From contig RWJK01001591.1 of NCBI GenBank assembly GCA_004335835.1, positions 1-64,000 on the forward strand: a stretch of 64,000 nucleotides of DNA, in the 5' to 3' direction. The notes beneath the pieces are model-generated. The model saw nothing but the letters and a program-made list of their open reading frames with translations, was not told the DNA's origin and searched no databases. This DNA comes from Scenedesmus sp. ARA3. Its lineage: Eukaryota > Chlorophyta > Chlorophyceae > Sphaeropleales > Scenedesmaceae. This document shows positions 21,516 through 33,721 of this stretch, piece after piece; the first letter of the stretch is position 1; every line of letters starts with the position of its first letter. The position numbers were made by a program, and so were the translations under genes.

Positions 21516-23067
21516 ACTTGGCTGCCGCCCCATCACCTCCCATTCAGCACAGTGGTTGCTCTGTGCTGTGCATTTGGTGGTGCCCATCATCATGTGAGGT
21601 GTGACAGCCGGCCGGCCCCTGCAGCTCAGCACCTGTGCAATGCCCCTTGTTCAAGGCGCAGCCCTGCAGTGTGTTACATTCTCACGTCACAAGCTCCACT
21701 TGGTCAGTCAATTCGCCAGCTGGCTGCGAGGCGTGCCGCTAGCCAGCAGCCATGCACCAAAGCCAGCCAGCCAGCCAGCGGACAAGCAAGCCAAGGCACG
21801 CGGTGCAGCTGTGGCAGCAGCCCTGCAGCCGTGCAGCTATGGAGGCTGCAAACCAGCCATGCAGCCAGAGGCAGCTGGCTTGTAGATGCAGTACTGCCTG
21901 GGGCGCCTGTGCACCCTTGCACATGCTTGGCTTGCAGCGCACACAGCTTCCCACGGGTGGGTACGTGCAGCAGTAGCATGGCACTGCATGTACGCCACCG
22001 CCCTGCATTCCCCTGCACCTTTGAGCAATTTATGATTGCAGCGTGATGTTTTCAAACAAGGATGATTGCTTTCATCGTGAAGGTTGCTCAGCATGCAGCA
22101 ATGGAGTGCCAGGGTGGCAGCACATTTGCAGGTTTGAAACGGCCGGAATCACTCGTGGCATGCTCAGAGTTGACCTGTAAGGCAAAGTTGGCTGCAGCAC
22201 GACAGCATGCGGTTACCTTTGCATTGGCATGTGCGACTCCACTGCTGCCAGCAGTGTGCAATGTGTGCGCCTCCTGTGTTATGCTCTGTGGCAACGTTTG
22301 CTGCTGCGAGGGAAGGTTGAAAACGTTTTTCAGTGTGGCGACAAGATTACACCGGCGTTCTGGTGTGCTGTGGTGCTGCTACTAGCCTAGGTTGTGACCT
22401 GGGAAGTGTTCAGCTTCATTTTCGTAAGCGTGCTTTGTACAGCCTGTACTGAGTCATTGTACTGTACAGTGACTGAGTTCTCTCTTGCTCCTGTTCAAGC
22501 ATGCTACCAGACGCGACGGCATGGCGGGCTACCTGCATGGCTTGAGAGCATGAGATGTTGTTTTAACGTGTCGCCTGTGACACGCCTGCAGCTCTATGCA
22601 CGTCTATGCAGCTATGGCACTCGGTTGTTGCTGGTCCCCTGCTCTCAGTGATGTTCTGAATGAGCAGGCCTTGCCTGACATACGCATGCAACAGTTTACT
22701 GCGTAATTGCAGGTAACGCCGAGCTTTGTTTTCTGAATATTGCTGGCTCTGAGTACGGATCTGCTGTTGCATGCTCTCAGAGCATCTTTCAGAACGAAGC
22801 CCAGGGCAACATGGACGAACTCGGGACGAACTTGTTATTCGCGAGCCTGCCACGCATCGTGCAGTCAAGGTTCACGACCTGGTGACAAAGACGTGATGTG
22901 GCGAAAGGCTGACTGCACCACTGCCTGGCTGAAGCTGACATATACTACCACGGCAGAGCCCGACCATCCACTGCCCTTCATGCAGGCGACTGTATCCACA
23001 CAGTAAACACGTGGGCTAGCTTACTAAGGTTCGATATTGTCTCGCAGTTCAGCGCTGCAAAGGCGTG
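21516..23067. other. No recognised gene; 3' flank of the NDUFAF4-like gene and promoter of the subtilase gene
   Basis: Open frames on both strands lack any recognised family and have no consistent splice partners. A short CCAG-rich stretch (AGCCAGCCAGCCAGC) lies near 21762. The last few hundred bases should contain the subtilase promoter. Confidence 0.5.
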
Positions 23068-24287
23068 ATGGATCGCTTGACAGTCCTAGCAGGACTGCTG
23101 CTGTGCCTGCTCCTGTGCTCCTCAGGCGCACTCGCGACGACAGCCACTTTCAGGAGGCCCCCACGTGAGCTTGTTTGCTAGTTCTTGTCAAACCCTGCCC
23201 GCCAAACACGCGTGTACCAGCCAATGGCAACCTGGCAGCCACTACTTACTGCAGTGTCACTGGCCATCTGCAAGCCCTGCAGAGCCAAGAATCCAATCTG
23301 CTGGAAGGGCCCTGCAAGCTTGAACAAAGTCTAGTGATACTAGCTTGAATAGTGTTTAATTATGGTGTTGAATGGTGTCCTGCTTCTTGTGTGTTGCCTG
23401 GCACCTGCTGCCCACCCGCTCGTGGTGCTACCCCAGGTGGTGACCCATTCTGGAGAACTGGCAGGATCCTTGCTAAAGTGTCCAGCACATACTGCAGTGA
23501 AGAGCCAGCTCTATCAACCTCCAGCGATGACTCATCCACATCAGTAGCGTCTGTATCAGTGCTGTCAGCAGCAGCCATACAGGCAGTCACTGCAGTGGCT
23601 GCTGCAGCAGGCCTGACATACCAGAGGCAGGTGGCCACTCCCTGCTGGGTGCTGCTGAAGGCAGCTGACAGCAGTACGGCTGCAATGGCAGCAGCAATCA
23701 CTGCGCTGAAGCAGCCTACTGCAGAGGTGATGGCGGCAGGTAAGGGGGACGCCTGCACACATTGGCTGCAGGACAGGCTGTACCCTTGCTGTTTCATATG
23801 GTTGGCTTGTGTGTCGCATGAACGTGCAGCACAGCCACGGCAATCCAGCATGGCAGGTCCGCTCCCAGTACAGTGCAGCATGTACAGCCGTGGCAGTAGC
23901 GCAGCACTACTGCACACAACACACACACACTGGTGTGCAGCGATGCTGCTGTCGCGCCCCACAGTATTGCATGACGTGCACCACCGATCTTATACGACGG
24001 CGATCTCATATGTCACGTCACTGAAGCCTCACTCAAGGGCGCTGCAGCGCCTCAACCAAACTGCCCCCCTGTGCTTCCAGCAAGTAAATGTGGCTGAGCA
24101 TGCAACACAATCTGTCACTCTTCCACCGGCTTGCCCACTGCTTGTCCTGCCTGCCCCATACCACACCCCGCCCCACTGACAATCAATCGCTGCAGCCACA
24201 GCATCAGCATCATCAGACCCTGTTATCCAGTACGCCGCCCCAGAGATGCGCCGATACAGAAATGCACCTCTGCCCCGCGAACCAGCA

Positions 24288-24318
<31 letters not shown>

Positions 24319-27300
24319 TGCGGCGGGCTTCCAGGCACCGCAACATAACCGTCAGCAGGGCCAACAGCACCAACCGTCGCCGCAGGGTGGCACCTGCGCA
24401 GGCTGTTGATGGCCTGCCTATTGAATGCGGCTCAGGCACCTGCAACAGCATGTGGGGCATGAGCAGGATCAAGGCTGTTGGTGAGTCTGCGGCAGCGCCG
24501 CATGCGTGCTTGACTGAAGCAATGTAGCACGCTGTCTGTCCGGCATTTGAGTGTAGATGTTGACCATCTGGTGCAGGCAGCAGGTGGTGTGCACACAGCT
24601 GATACTCTCCGAGTAAGTTAACAGCCACGCCATGTGCGCGCTAAGCATGATGTCCCACTGCTGCTGCTGCTGCTGCGGTCTGCCTGCTGTAGATCTGTGG
24701 CGGCAGCTGATTGCCGCCAAGAAGATGCCGCTGCCTCAGGCTGGCTTCCTGAAGGGCATGCTGATTGATGATGGTGCGGATTTTTCCCATAATGACTTGA
24801 AGGGGCAGCTGGACACCACCAACTCAAGGCAAGCTAGGCCTAAACGACAGCAATGTGGTTAGGAATGTGTTGCATGCTGGTGTGATTTGAATGATTAGTG
24901 CTATGCAGTGTGTCTGCGTGTGGCGCAATCGGAGCTGGCCAGTCGTAGGTAGCGCCGCCCTGCAGCTTGTGTGAGGGCAGCTACATTCTTGCAGGCAGAG
25001 CAGCAGGGACCCAGCATCTGCCAAAGACCCAGGGGTATGTGCCTGTTAGGCAGCAGGGTGCACTAGGCATCCTCTTCTTCTGGTGGTGGCCTTGCATTGC
25101 ACTTTGCATATGCCTTTGCTTGACACCAACTGTAACAAGCATTCTTATGCTTACACCCTTATGGCGGTCCATGGGGTGAGCTGCTGGCCGTGCATCCATT
25201 ACTGAAGCAATATGCAGTTCATGCGGCAGCACTTGCGAATGCTGTTCCTGTGCCAATGCAGCCACTCTAGTTCGGCTTCAAAAGTAAGCACGTAATCCAA
25301 TCAACATGCTGCCTCAGGCCAACGCACTTCCCTCAGGTTTGGTGCGGGTAAGCTGCTGTGTTGTTGCGGTGTTGGCTTGCAGGACGTTCTATTCGGATAA
25401 TGGAAACCAGCCACCGGGTGGCAAGGAAGCTGCAGGGCAGAGTCACGGCACGCATTGTGCGGTGAGCTGGCCAACACAGCATGCTGCACATGCACAGGTG
25501 GCACAGCAGCAGCTGCAGGGCACAAGCAGTACTGCGTGTGTACAGCGTCACACGAGTGTTTGATCGTGCTTTGTGCAGCCAGTTGCAGGCGATGGGCTGT
25601 GTGCTGCGGTATGTGTAGCTGCTTGAAGTGATGGGCACTGGCAGTCGGCCTTTGCCCTGCAATGCAGCCCTTGCTTCTGTGCATAGCACCTAGCTTATGG
25701 CTTTTTGTTGAGAGTGCAGTGTTGGCAGCTTGACGTACGACCTGTGAATGTGCTGGCACGCTGTTGCAACAACTTGAGTGACACAAGTACGTCAAGCACG
25801 TGAGTGGGTGGGTGCTGCGTTTGTGCATTGCTGCAGGGCACCATTGCTGGAAACTGGAGTCCATATGACAAGCAGGCTGATGCTCGAGGCATTGCAGGCG
25901 TCGTGGGGCCGGCTTACGGCAACTTGGTCAGGTATGTATGCAGTCAGATGTAGATGGAGGGGGTCCCTGATGCTTGCATGCTCCGTACACAGAGCACGCC
26001 ATGTCAGCCAAACCACCACAGGATAGGAGCAGTAATAGTTACCCGCGCATGGCTGTTGCAGTGCTGCGCAAGGCCTGCATGCAAGCGCACCCGCGCACCC
26101 AGCCTACTCAGGCATGCTCAGCCGCTGTTTGTCGTCTCTCTGTGTGCTTATCACGCTGCTGCTGGCTGCCCTGTGAGAACAAAGCACGTGCTGCTCTGCT
26201 GCTGCTGCTGCTGGTAACTGCTGCTGTTGACTTCAGTTGCAATGTGTTTGGCAACGGCGAAGGAGCAAGCGACTCTGACATCGCTGCGTGCATTCAGCAC
26301 GCAGTGCGCGTGAGGGCGCACTATGCCATCAACCTTTCGTGAGTGTTTGTGGATGCATGCGCATTGCATGGCGCATGAGCACTGCATGACGCGTGCACAA
26401 TGCTTGCGCTTGTGCAATGCATGAGGGACATGCAGGTTTCATTATGCATGAGCGCTAGATGCATGATGCATGCGCAGTGCATGCTGTGTTATCTCTACAC
26501 CTGCTTGCCAGCCAATGTCAACGTAGGTGTGACTTACTGCATTGAGTTGCCTTCGCCAGCAGTGCAGCATTTGGTGTGTGCATGTCCATCTATGTTTAAA
26601 AAACTGTCCTTTTAATTGCCACCAGCTAACAGGCGCTGTGTTGCTGAGACATACAAAGGTGCAAAGTTGCACATAAACGGCAACGCCATACTGTTTTGAA
26701 CTTGTGAAATGCAGGCTGGGTGGGCCTGGAGACATCGGCGATGGTGATCAGTACTGGCGCGACACCTTTGCTCCGTTCTGCAATGCGGGCGGGGTGGCGC
26801 TGATCGCTGCCGGCAATGGATATGAAGTGAATGGCGTGGACAAGGGAAGGGACGTTGCCAACCCATACGGTGCGCAAGTCATCGGAGCCTAGTGCTGCTG
26901 CATAAGATTCAGCTTTGAAATGCCTTGCGCATCCATGTGAGCCTTGAGCATGTGCACCACAGCATGTCTCAGCCGCATGAGGGCGAGCAGCAGGATGTTT
27001 TGTTACAGGTGCGAAGGGAGTCAGCACGCGCCACCTGCTGCACTTGCCTGACAATACGGCGCAGGTGTTGGTCAACTGCAGTCAGCGTTTCGGTCAACCT
27101 GCAGCTGACCGCATCTCTGCTGCACGTGAGGCATCGTACATATCCTCTGCATTGCATACAGGCATGCTTGTAGGTCCTCATTGGCGCTGTGCTCAGCCAC
27201 AAATCCTTTTTTATTCTCGTCTTTTGCTCCTGCCTGCAGAGGATGGCCAGCAGCATGACTACCCAGCATATGCAGCAGCCTTCTTCCCCGACTGCATCCT

Positions 27301-30300
27301 GGCGGTTGCTGCCATCGGCCAAGACAATGACAAACTCACAGACTTCTCCAACTATGGACAGCTCGTGAGGATTGCAGCGCCGGTGAGTCGAGTCCGAGGT
27401 TCAGCAGCTGCTGCTGTTGTATAAGAACAAATTGAGACACCCACCGAGCCCTCAAGGCTACGGTGGATGTGCACTTGTGCAATCCAAGTTGGACCCGAAG
27501 ACTGCTGTGCTGCAGTGCAGGGTGCATGAGGGTGGTAATTCCTGCAAGGGTCTGAAGGGCTCAAGCCTGCAGCTGCTGCTGCTGTTGCTGCTGTTGCTGC
27601 TGCTGCCGCTGCCAGGGCGCTGACATTTTGTCTGATGTGAGCAGCGCTGGCGCAAATGGATGGGCGAGCGATGTGTATGATGGTGGGTGCTTGGCGGTTG
27701 AGGTGCTGGCTCCAGCCAAATGAGCAACCTAACCAGCTTGCAACAGATACGCCACATGCTGCAACCATGCTGGCTGGGCATAGGGCGTTACGTGCACGAT
27801 CATCATTACTGGCAAATCAACGGAGTGCCACTCGCTTGGGCTTTGCACAATGACATAGGTACTACATATATTTTAGTAGAATGCAATACTGTACTTGGCC
27901 CGCTGAGTAGCTGACTGCTGCTGCTGCTGCTGCTGCCGCTGCTGCTGCTGTTGCTGCTGCTGCTGGTGTTTGCCTGTCTGTGGCCTTGCGTTGCGGCAGG
28001 CACATCTATGGTAAGCAGGTCAACTCTTTTGTGACCGATGCTCTGTCAAATACTGTGGCGGATAAACGAAACAAGTGTTTGGCGGCAGCACCGCAAGCGC
28101 AGCCGTAGCATGATGGTTGACGTGACCCAGCCTTTCCGACTGAGCGAATCCAGCAACCAAGCATCAACGGCGCTTGTTCACCATCAACATCGCAAACACC
28201 GCAGCTTCCAGAGACAGAGCTGGCATCTGTTGCTCTGCTCTGCTTCCTCACATTGCTTGCAAGCACCTTGCAGCTAAAGCTCAACTAATCTGACCTGCAT
28301 GCTCTGTCTTGTCTGCACACTTTTCTGTCACCTGCTGCGCAGTCGACGCCCCACGTGACTGGTGCCACACTGCTGCTGCGCAACCTGTTTCCAGCCGCCA
28401 CCAACAAGCAAGTCACCACCTGCATTGTATCATCTGCTGATCGCACTGTGAAGCCTTACCGGGCTGGCGAGACCATCAATGGCGGAGTGCTGAATGTGCT
28501 TGCTGCATACAACTGCCTGGCGGGTGGCAGCGTCAACCCAAACCCTCCGCCTGCTACGCAGCTGGATTGCAAGTCGGCGCAGCAAGTGGCAGTGCCTGCG
28601 TGTGTCAACCAGGCTGCTGGTGGGTGCCGGCTGGGCAGGCGTACGTGGAGGCTGTCTGAGGGAACTGTCTCTTATCACCTGACTTGTGTGCGTGGCTCCC
28701 TTCTATCTTCATTGCCTTTGGGATCTGTTACTCACTGCGCATTGCTGTGCCAGATGCTGCTGTTGCCCTTCCCAGGTGCTGCTGAACTGCTGGCCTGTTT
28801 AACGAGACAACTCAGCACGTTTATCGCTGCCCACACACACGCCTTGTGCGCGTTGCTGCATGCATCCATCAGGTACCGAGAACCGCGCATGCAGTCCCTC
28901 TGCAAGTGTGTACTGCCAACCTGTGGGCAGCAGCACCTGCCAGTACCCCTTCAGGCAACCAGGCACCGTGTGCAACACAGCCACCCGGGCAGCATGCACA
29001 GGAACATCTGCCGACTGCCCCACCCCACCGCCTACTGCCAAGGCGTGCGTTGACCCGCCGTACCTCGACGACGCCGATTGGTGAGTTGCTGCTGCTGTTG
29101 ATGATGATGCTAGAATGGTTCACAGGCTTGTGTGCTGTCTGTTGTGGTAAAAAAGGCGGCTGTGCCCAAAACAGCGCAAGAGCGCACAGTCAACAGCAAC
29201 ACAGTGCAAACTTTTGGCGTTGGACGAAGCAAACAGCGTGGCAGCGGTTACACTGCTGCCGAATGACAGCCTAGCTTGTATCCATCTGGAGGTGCTGATT
29301 TGTTGGGTTGCTGTCAAGTGTGCAGCATGTGCGCTCTGTGCATGCTGAACACACCCCAGCAGCAGCAACAGCGGCAGCAAAGCAGAACACTGTGTTGCAA
29401 CAAAGGCAGCACTTGCAACTGCAGTGGCTTGGCTGGTGAGTGCAGCCGTCTTCATGCTGCCATGGTATGTACAAACCACATGTGCCTTCCCGCCATGTAC
29501 TCTGGTTCACAAGCAGGGCATCACTTGGGCTTAGCTTGCTGCCTTAATTTGCTCAGGGACGAAGCCTGCTACAGTGGCATTGCTGTGGGCAGGACCTGCA
29601 GTGCTGAGTGCAGCATTGAATACGACTACTCTGGACCTGGATACACATCAACATGCAAGCCAGATGGCACGTGGAGCAAGCCGAGCGGCTCCTGCCAGTC
29701 TGACTCTGCTAATACCATACAATGCGAGGACGATTGCCAGGTGGCCAACTGTGATGGCTGCAAATGTGGGGAGGATGTTATTACTGGGGACCCCGCCTGC
29801 CAGTGCAATGCACGCCAGGGCTTCATTGATTGGCCCTACACGTGAGTTGCCTGTGCCTATGCCATGCTGCGACATCTGAATAGGTACTCTGCATCAGCTG
29901 ATTGTTTGTTCAAGGAGCAGATGCACTTGTGAGTATGCATTGTGTGGCATGCAGCTACTGCGAAGTGTCTTTCCTGCAACTCTCACTTTAGTGCACAGTG
30001 CTGCTACCCACCTGAGCCCTTCCTTCACATGCATGACCAACAATACATGCCACGCACGTGCGGCACATGTACAGTTGACGAGCCTTGGGGCCGCTGTGTT
30101 TTGTGTGGCTGCTTGCTGCAGAGATGACGAGACTGGGGAAGAGTTCAGCACTTGCAGCTGGAATCTTGAGTATGCAAAGGCCTACAGCGTGCGGGCCAGA
30201 AGGAATGCCAACGTGCTCGTTGAGTTTCACCTCATGGCCGGCTTCAACAAGATCTGCCCGAGCGTGAAAGTTATAACCAAAGTAACGTTCGGAGTACTGC

Positions 30301-30527
30301 AGATATGCCCGGGGGACATCCGTGCCGGCGAATACCTGCCGCTCAGGGCCGCGGGTGGTCAGAGGCTGGGCACAGAGACTTGCGGCGAGGTTGCACGCCA
30401 GGGCAGGAATCTGGCATTTGCTTTCAAGGTGAACAGTCCTGCCAACAGCAGGAACAGGTGTGCTGTACTGCAGGTTGAAACATCGGACGGGTACTACCAG
30501 GAGATGCTGTTGCGCTACGCTGATTGA
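23068..30527 (+). CDS. Secreted subtilisin-like serine protease (S8) with Cys-rich C-terminal modules
   Basis: Fifteen exons: 23068-23164, 23437-23739, 24196-24480, 24693-24828, 25383-25461, 25837-25931, 26237-26338, 26715-26869, 27240-27382, 27616-27682, 28000-28010, 28343-28619, 28873-29080, 29557-29841 and 30122-30527. They give 882 residues in one frame. A signal peptide (MDRLTVLAGLLLCLLLCSSG) opens the protein, followed by a Ser/Arg-rich pro-region. The catalytic set is complete: Asp254 (LIDDGADFSHNDL), His295 (SHGTHCAGTIAG), oxyanion Asn400 (IAAGNGYE) and Ser490 (GTSMSTPHVTGA). After the protease come a Cys-rich segment (CNTATRAACTGTSADCP), a sushi/CCP-like stretch (CSAECSIEY..SGPGYTSTC, DGTWSKPSGSC) and an unassigned domain. 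Intron 4 uses a GC donor (TCAAG/GCAAGC). Chlamydomonas sporangin is a subtilase that digests the mother wall; a similar wall role here is inference. Confidence 0.9.
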
Positions 30528-31807
30528 TCAGGCGAAGGGCGATTCGCAACAATCAGCAACGAAGCAGCCGCCTCTGATGCATTTTTGTCGCGCACTTGAT
30601 GTTACAATGCATGGCATGATGCCCTGACCAACCGCAGCGTGATAGACTGAGCAGGAGTGTGTTTCAGCGGTGCTCTTATCATCAGCTGCCTTGGCAAACT
30701 TTGCCTATAAGGTGGTCTCATGGTCCATGGTTCGCCGTGCTTCCCTTGCGTACAGTGTATATACATCAACTCAACTGCAAAATACGCGCAGACGTGATGG
30801 CCTGCGACTGCAAGAAGTTGTGCGGTGCTGGCAGTTGCTGCTTCCATACACTTTTCTGGAGCTTGCAGCATGTAATTCAACTCTCAGGCAGCAGGCTGCT
30901 TGGTATTGTTGTGGATCACGTGCATTAGAGGCCTGCAGGATATGCTCTCACGGCATGCGTCTGGCGTGCTGAGGGGTTGAGGCTGCTGCACATGCGCTAT
31001 GTCTGACCTGCAGCTGGCTCTGAATGGCAGCAGCAAGGTAGTGGTACGACATGGTGTTGCTGTTGACTGTGGTGACTGTAAGCTAGCGCATGAAGTAGAG
31101 GTTGGCAGGCCATCACGCTTACATGCTCACATTGCATAAAGATTCACAAAGCACCGTCCGGCATCTCCTGAGATTCGGTCACCAAGCCTAACGTGTAACA
31201 ATTACACTTGTTGCAGATTGCCGCCAGGGTCCCCAGCCTGAGGCGATCACAGCAGCGGCGCTGCCAGCCGCAGCAAGCTCAGCTGGAGCAGCAGCCGCAG
31301 GTCGCCAATATGAAAGAGGCAGCTTGCATTTATGAGAGACAGATTGCCATTACGAAAGAGGCAGATTGCCACTATGCGCAGATGGCTTGTTATGCCAACA
31401 GCTAGGAACTTGGATGCCCCTCACACAGCTAGGAATTTGAACGACTGCTACTGACGCAGGGTACTCAATCCAAGCGTGTCGTTGCTCCCAGCACAGCAGG
31501 ATGCCGGTTCGACGACAGCTTCACCCCATTGCTTACATGCTGAAAATGTAAACTTGATCCACTTGCTTTGCATGCGTAAAAAAACTCTGCAAATTCCATG
31601 TTAAGAGCAACCTCGACCTCCACCACCAAAGCCACCCCTTGCAATACCCAGCAGGTGTGCAACGAGCTGCTGTATAAGAACAAATTCGTCATATCAAGCT
31701 CAAATGCTGCCGCTGTTGCTGCTTAGCAGCAAGCTGCAGCTGCCACTCTTGCTTGTTCAATACGACAAATAGCAGCCAAATCACACGGCATATGCACATG
31801 CGGTCGG
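30528..31807. other. Convergent intergenic region, no recognised gene
   Basis: Between the 3' ends of the subtilase and the first Cys-rich gene. Around 31308-31385 a word like GAAAGAGGCAGATTGCCA recurs imperfectly three times. Nothing else is supported. Confidence 0.5.
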
Positions 31808-33079
31808 TCACAGCACCATGCAGCAGCTGCTGCTGCCCTTCACCCACATAACCAGCTGCAGGAACCCCTGCGCCTTCATTGCCATGACGTCAATAAGCCT
31901 GCAGCAGATAAATGCTACAGCTTCCCGCCGTGTCCTGCTACTGCCTTGCCGGCATGCTGCGCCTTCCGTGTTGCCTTACGCTGTCGCATTCATCGTTGCA
32001 TTGCCAGCTGCTGGCTCAGCAGCAGGCGGCGCAGCAGCCCTGTCGGCACGGCTGCACTGCGCTGTCAAGCTCATCGAAGCATTGCCAGCTGCTGGCTCAG
32101 CAGCCGGCGGCAGCAGCCATGATTGGCATCGCTGCCTCACGCTGTCGTATTCATTGTTGCATTGCCAGCTGCTGGCTCAGCGGCAGGCGGCGCAGCAGCC
32201 AGAATCGGCATAGCTGCCTCAGGCATAGGCGCCTCTGCAGCAGGAGCCCCTGCACCAGCAGCACCAGCTTCCGCAGCAGGAGTGCCAGCGCCTGCTGTGC
32301 TGCCAGTCAGCACAGGAATGACCCGTCCGTCTGCACAGTTGAGGGCTGGCGGTGGCTGGAAGTTTGCGCAGCGCTGCGCGGCGCCGAGCAGCACTGGCAC
32401 GAAGGGGCGCACCTTGGCCTCCTGCTCGGCTGTGGAGTTGCAGATGGCGTTGATGAGCACGGGGATGCAGTTGTTGTCGATGATCTGGAGCAGCAGCAGC
32501 AGGAGGAGGGGGAGCAGCAGCAGCAGTAGCAGCGGGTAGCGTGAGCAAGGAATGTGCAGCCGGTAAGCAGCGGAACCAGAGCACACAGGTGGATGTGCAG
32601 CGCTGCATCTAATGCTGTTGCGGTTGAATTCCAAACTGACAGACAAGGATCATGTGCAACCAGCAATTAGCATGCAAGGTTGGGTGACAAGCAAAACCTG
32701 TCGCTGGCTCTGTCCGTCACCCAGCCCAGATTTTGCCAGCAAACGGTACACCTACGTAGCTGTAACATCGCGCAAGGCTACAGGCTCCTGCGCATGCACC
32801 TGTTCATCGCCCGCCATGTGATTTGTCTGACTGCCGAGGTACATCACACAAGTGTACACACCACCACCTACCTGCTTCATCTGCTCTGAGCAGGCAGTGG
32901 AGCAGCAGCCCTGCTTCACCTCCAGGCTGCCATCAAATGCACACGTGGCCAGGCCTTGCACCTGGGCGCTGCAGGGTGAGGGAGGGCCTGAGCTGATGAG
33001 GGGCGAGAAGGTGGAGATGAGGGCACCCGTTGAGTACTCCTCCTTGGTGTACTTGACCACGGGGATGGGGCAGTCTGAG

Positions 33080-33140
<61 letters not shown>

Positions 33141-33721
33141 GCAGCAGCAGAGGAGGCGATGGCAGCGAAGATACAGCAATGTGTCAGCAGTAGGCAGCGT
33201 ATAGGACAAAGCACTGCAGCAGGCGCTTTGAGTTGTGGCGGAGCTAAGGGGGCTGGCTATTGATGCAAATAGAATGTGGTGGAGAAGCTGCAGCTGTATG
33301 CGGTGTTGTCTGTTGATTTGTGAGCGAGTGCAGCTGCCAGAGCACCGCAATTGCTGCTGCACAGCAGCAGACGTGCAACAGCATCTACCAGCTGCTGCTG
33401 GCAGCTGCCCGCATGAACTGTAGTTCGCATGGTGCAGAGGCGCATCTTCTGATCAGGGAAACTAAAAAGCCTCTCAGCTTACCTGCTTCATAGCAACGTG
33501 TTCTCAACTGCATGATCTATGTGCATCTTATCTCATGTGCAGCAGCAGCAGGTCTGCTGCTGCCGTGTGCTCAAATCCTCTCTGCCGCGGGCCAAAACAA
33601 GCACACACTCACCCCCAGTAACATTTGCGACTATGTAAGCAGGGTTGTATTGGCCTCTGCACTGTGGCGCAGCAAGGAAAAGCAGTGCTGCAACGAAACT
33701 GACGAACATCTTGGCGACCAT
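31808..33721 (-). CDS. Secreted Cys-rich protein, paralogue 1 of a local three-gene family
   Basis: Exons on the minus strand: 33721-33613, 33074-32872, 32484-32141 and, tentatively, 31898-31808, giving about 248 residues. A signal peptide (MVAKMFVSFVAALLFLAAPQ) is followed by DCPIPVVKYTKEEYS, C.....GLATCAFDGSLEVK, QGCCSTACSEQMKQ, then Cys-x8-Cys (NNCIPVLINAICNST) and LLGAAQRCANFQPP. The tail is Ala/Pro/Glu-rich with Asn-x-Ser/Thr sites. Exon 3 ends at ACAGC/GTGAGG; without splicing it would stop at TGA 32137 right there. The last exon is chosen only because it keeps frame and phase. The family is not recognised; the Cys pattern and gene structure match the genes at 34647-37628 and 49617-51588. 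Extracellular or cell-surface location is inferred from the signal peptide. Confidence 0.72.
31968..32200 (-). repeat. Three copies of the exon 3 end and donor of Cys-rich paralogue 1
   Basis: The words GAGCCAGCAGCTGGCAATGC and GACAGCG recur three times; the first is the true exon end (about 32200-32137), followed by GTGAGG. The second copy has GACAGCG/CAG and the third GACAGC/GTAAGG, so at least two copies have a plausible donor. The peptide AEPAAGNATMN is encoded each time with small changes. Confidence 0.88.
33081..33151. repeat. Long (GCA)n microsatellite
   Basis: About seventeen uninterrupted GCA units, then a GAA interruption and more GCA, just inside intron 1 of the Cys-rich gene next to its acceptor. 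On the transcribed strand it reads as CTG and forms part of the pyrimidine-rich tract. Confidence 0.92.

Noticed and set aside
22060..22400. Plus-strand frame of 107 codons
   Set aside because: Cys/Ala-rich translation typical of chance frames in this composition; no supporting features.
24996..25036. Possible extra subtilase exon (RAAGTQHLPKTQ)
   Set aside because: It needs a weak GTTAGG donor upstream and inserts an unconserved loop; direct GC-AG splicing gives a better junction.
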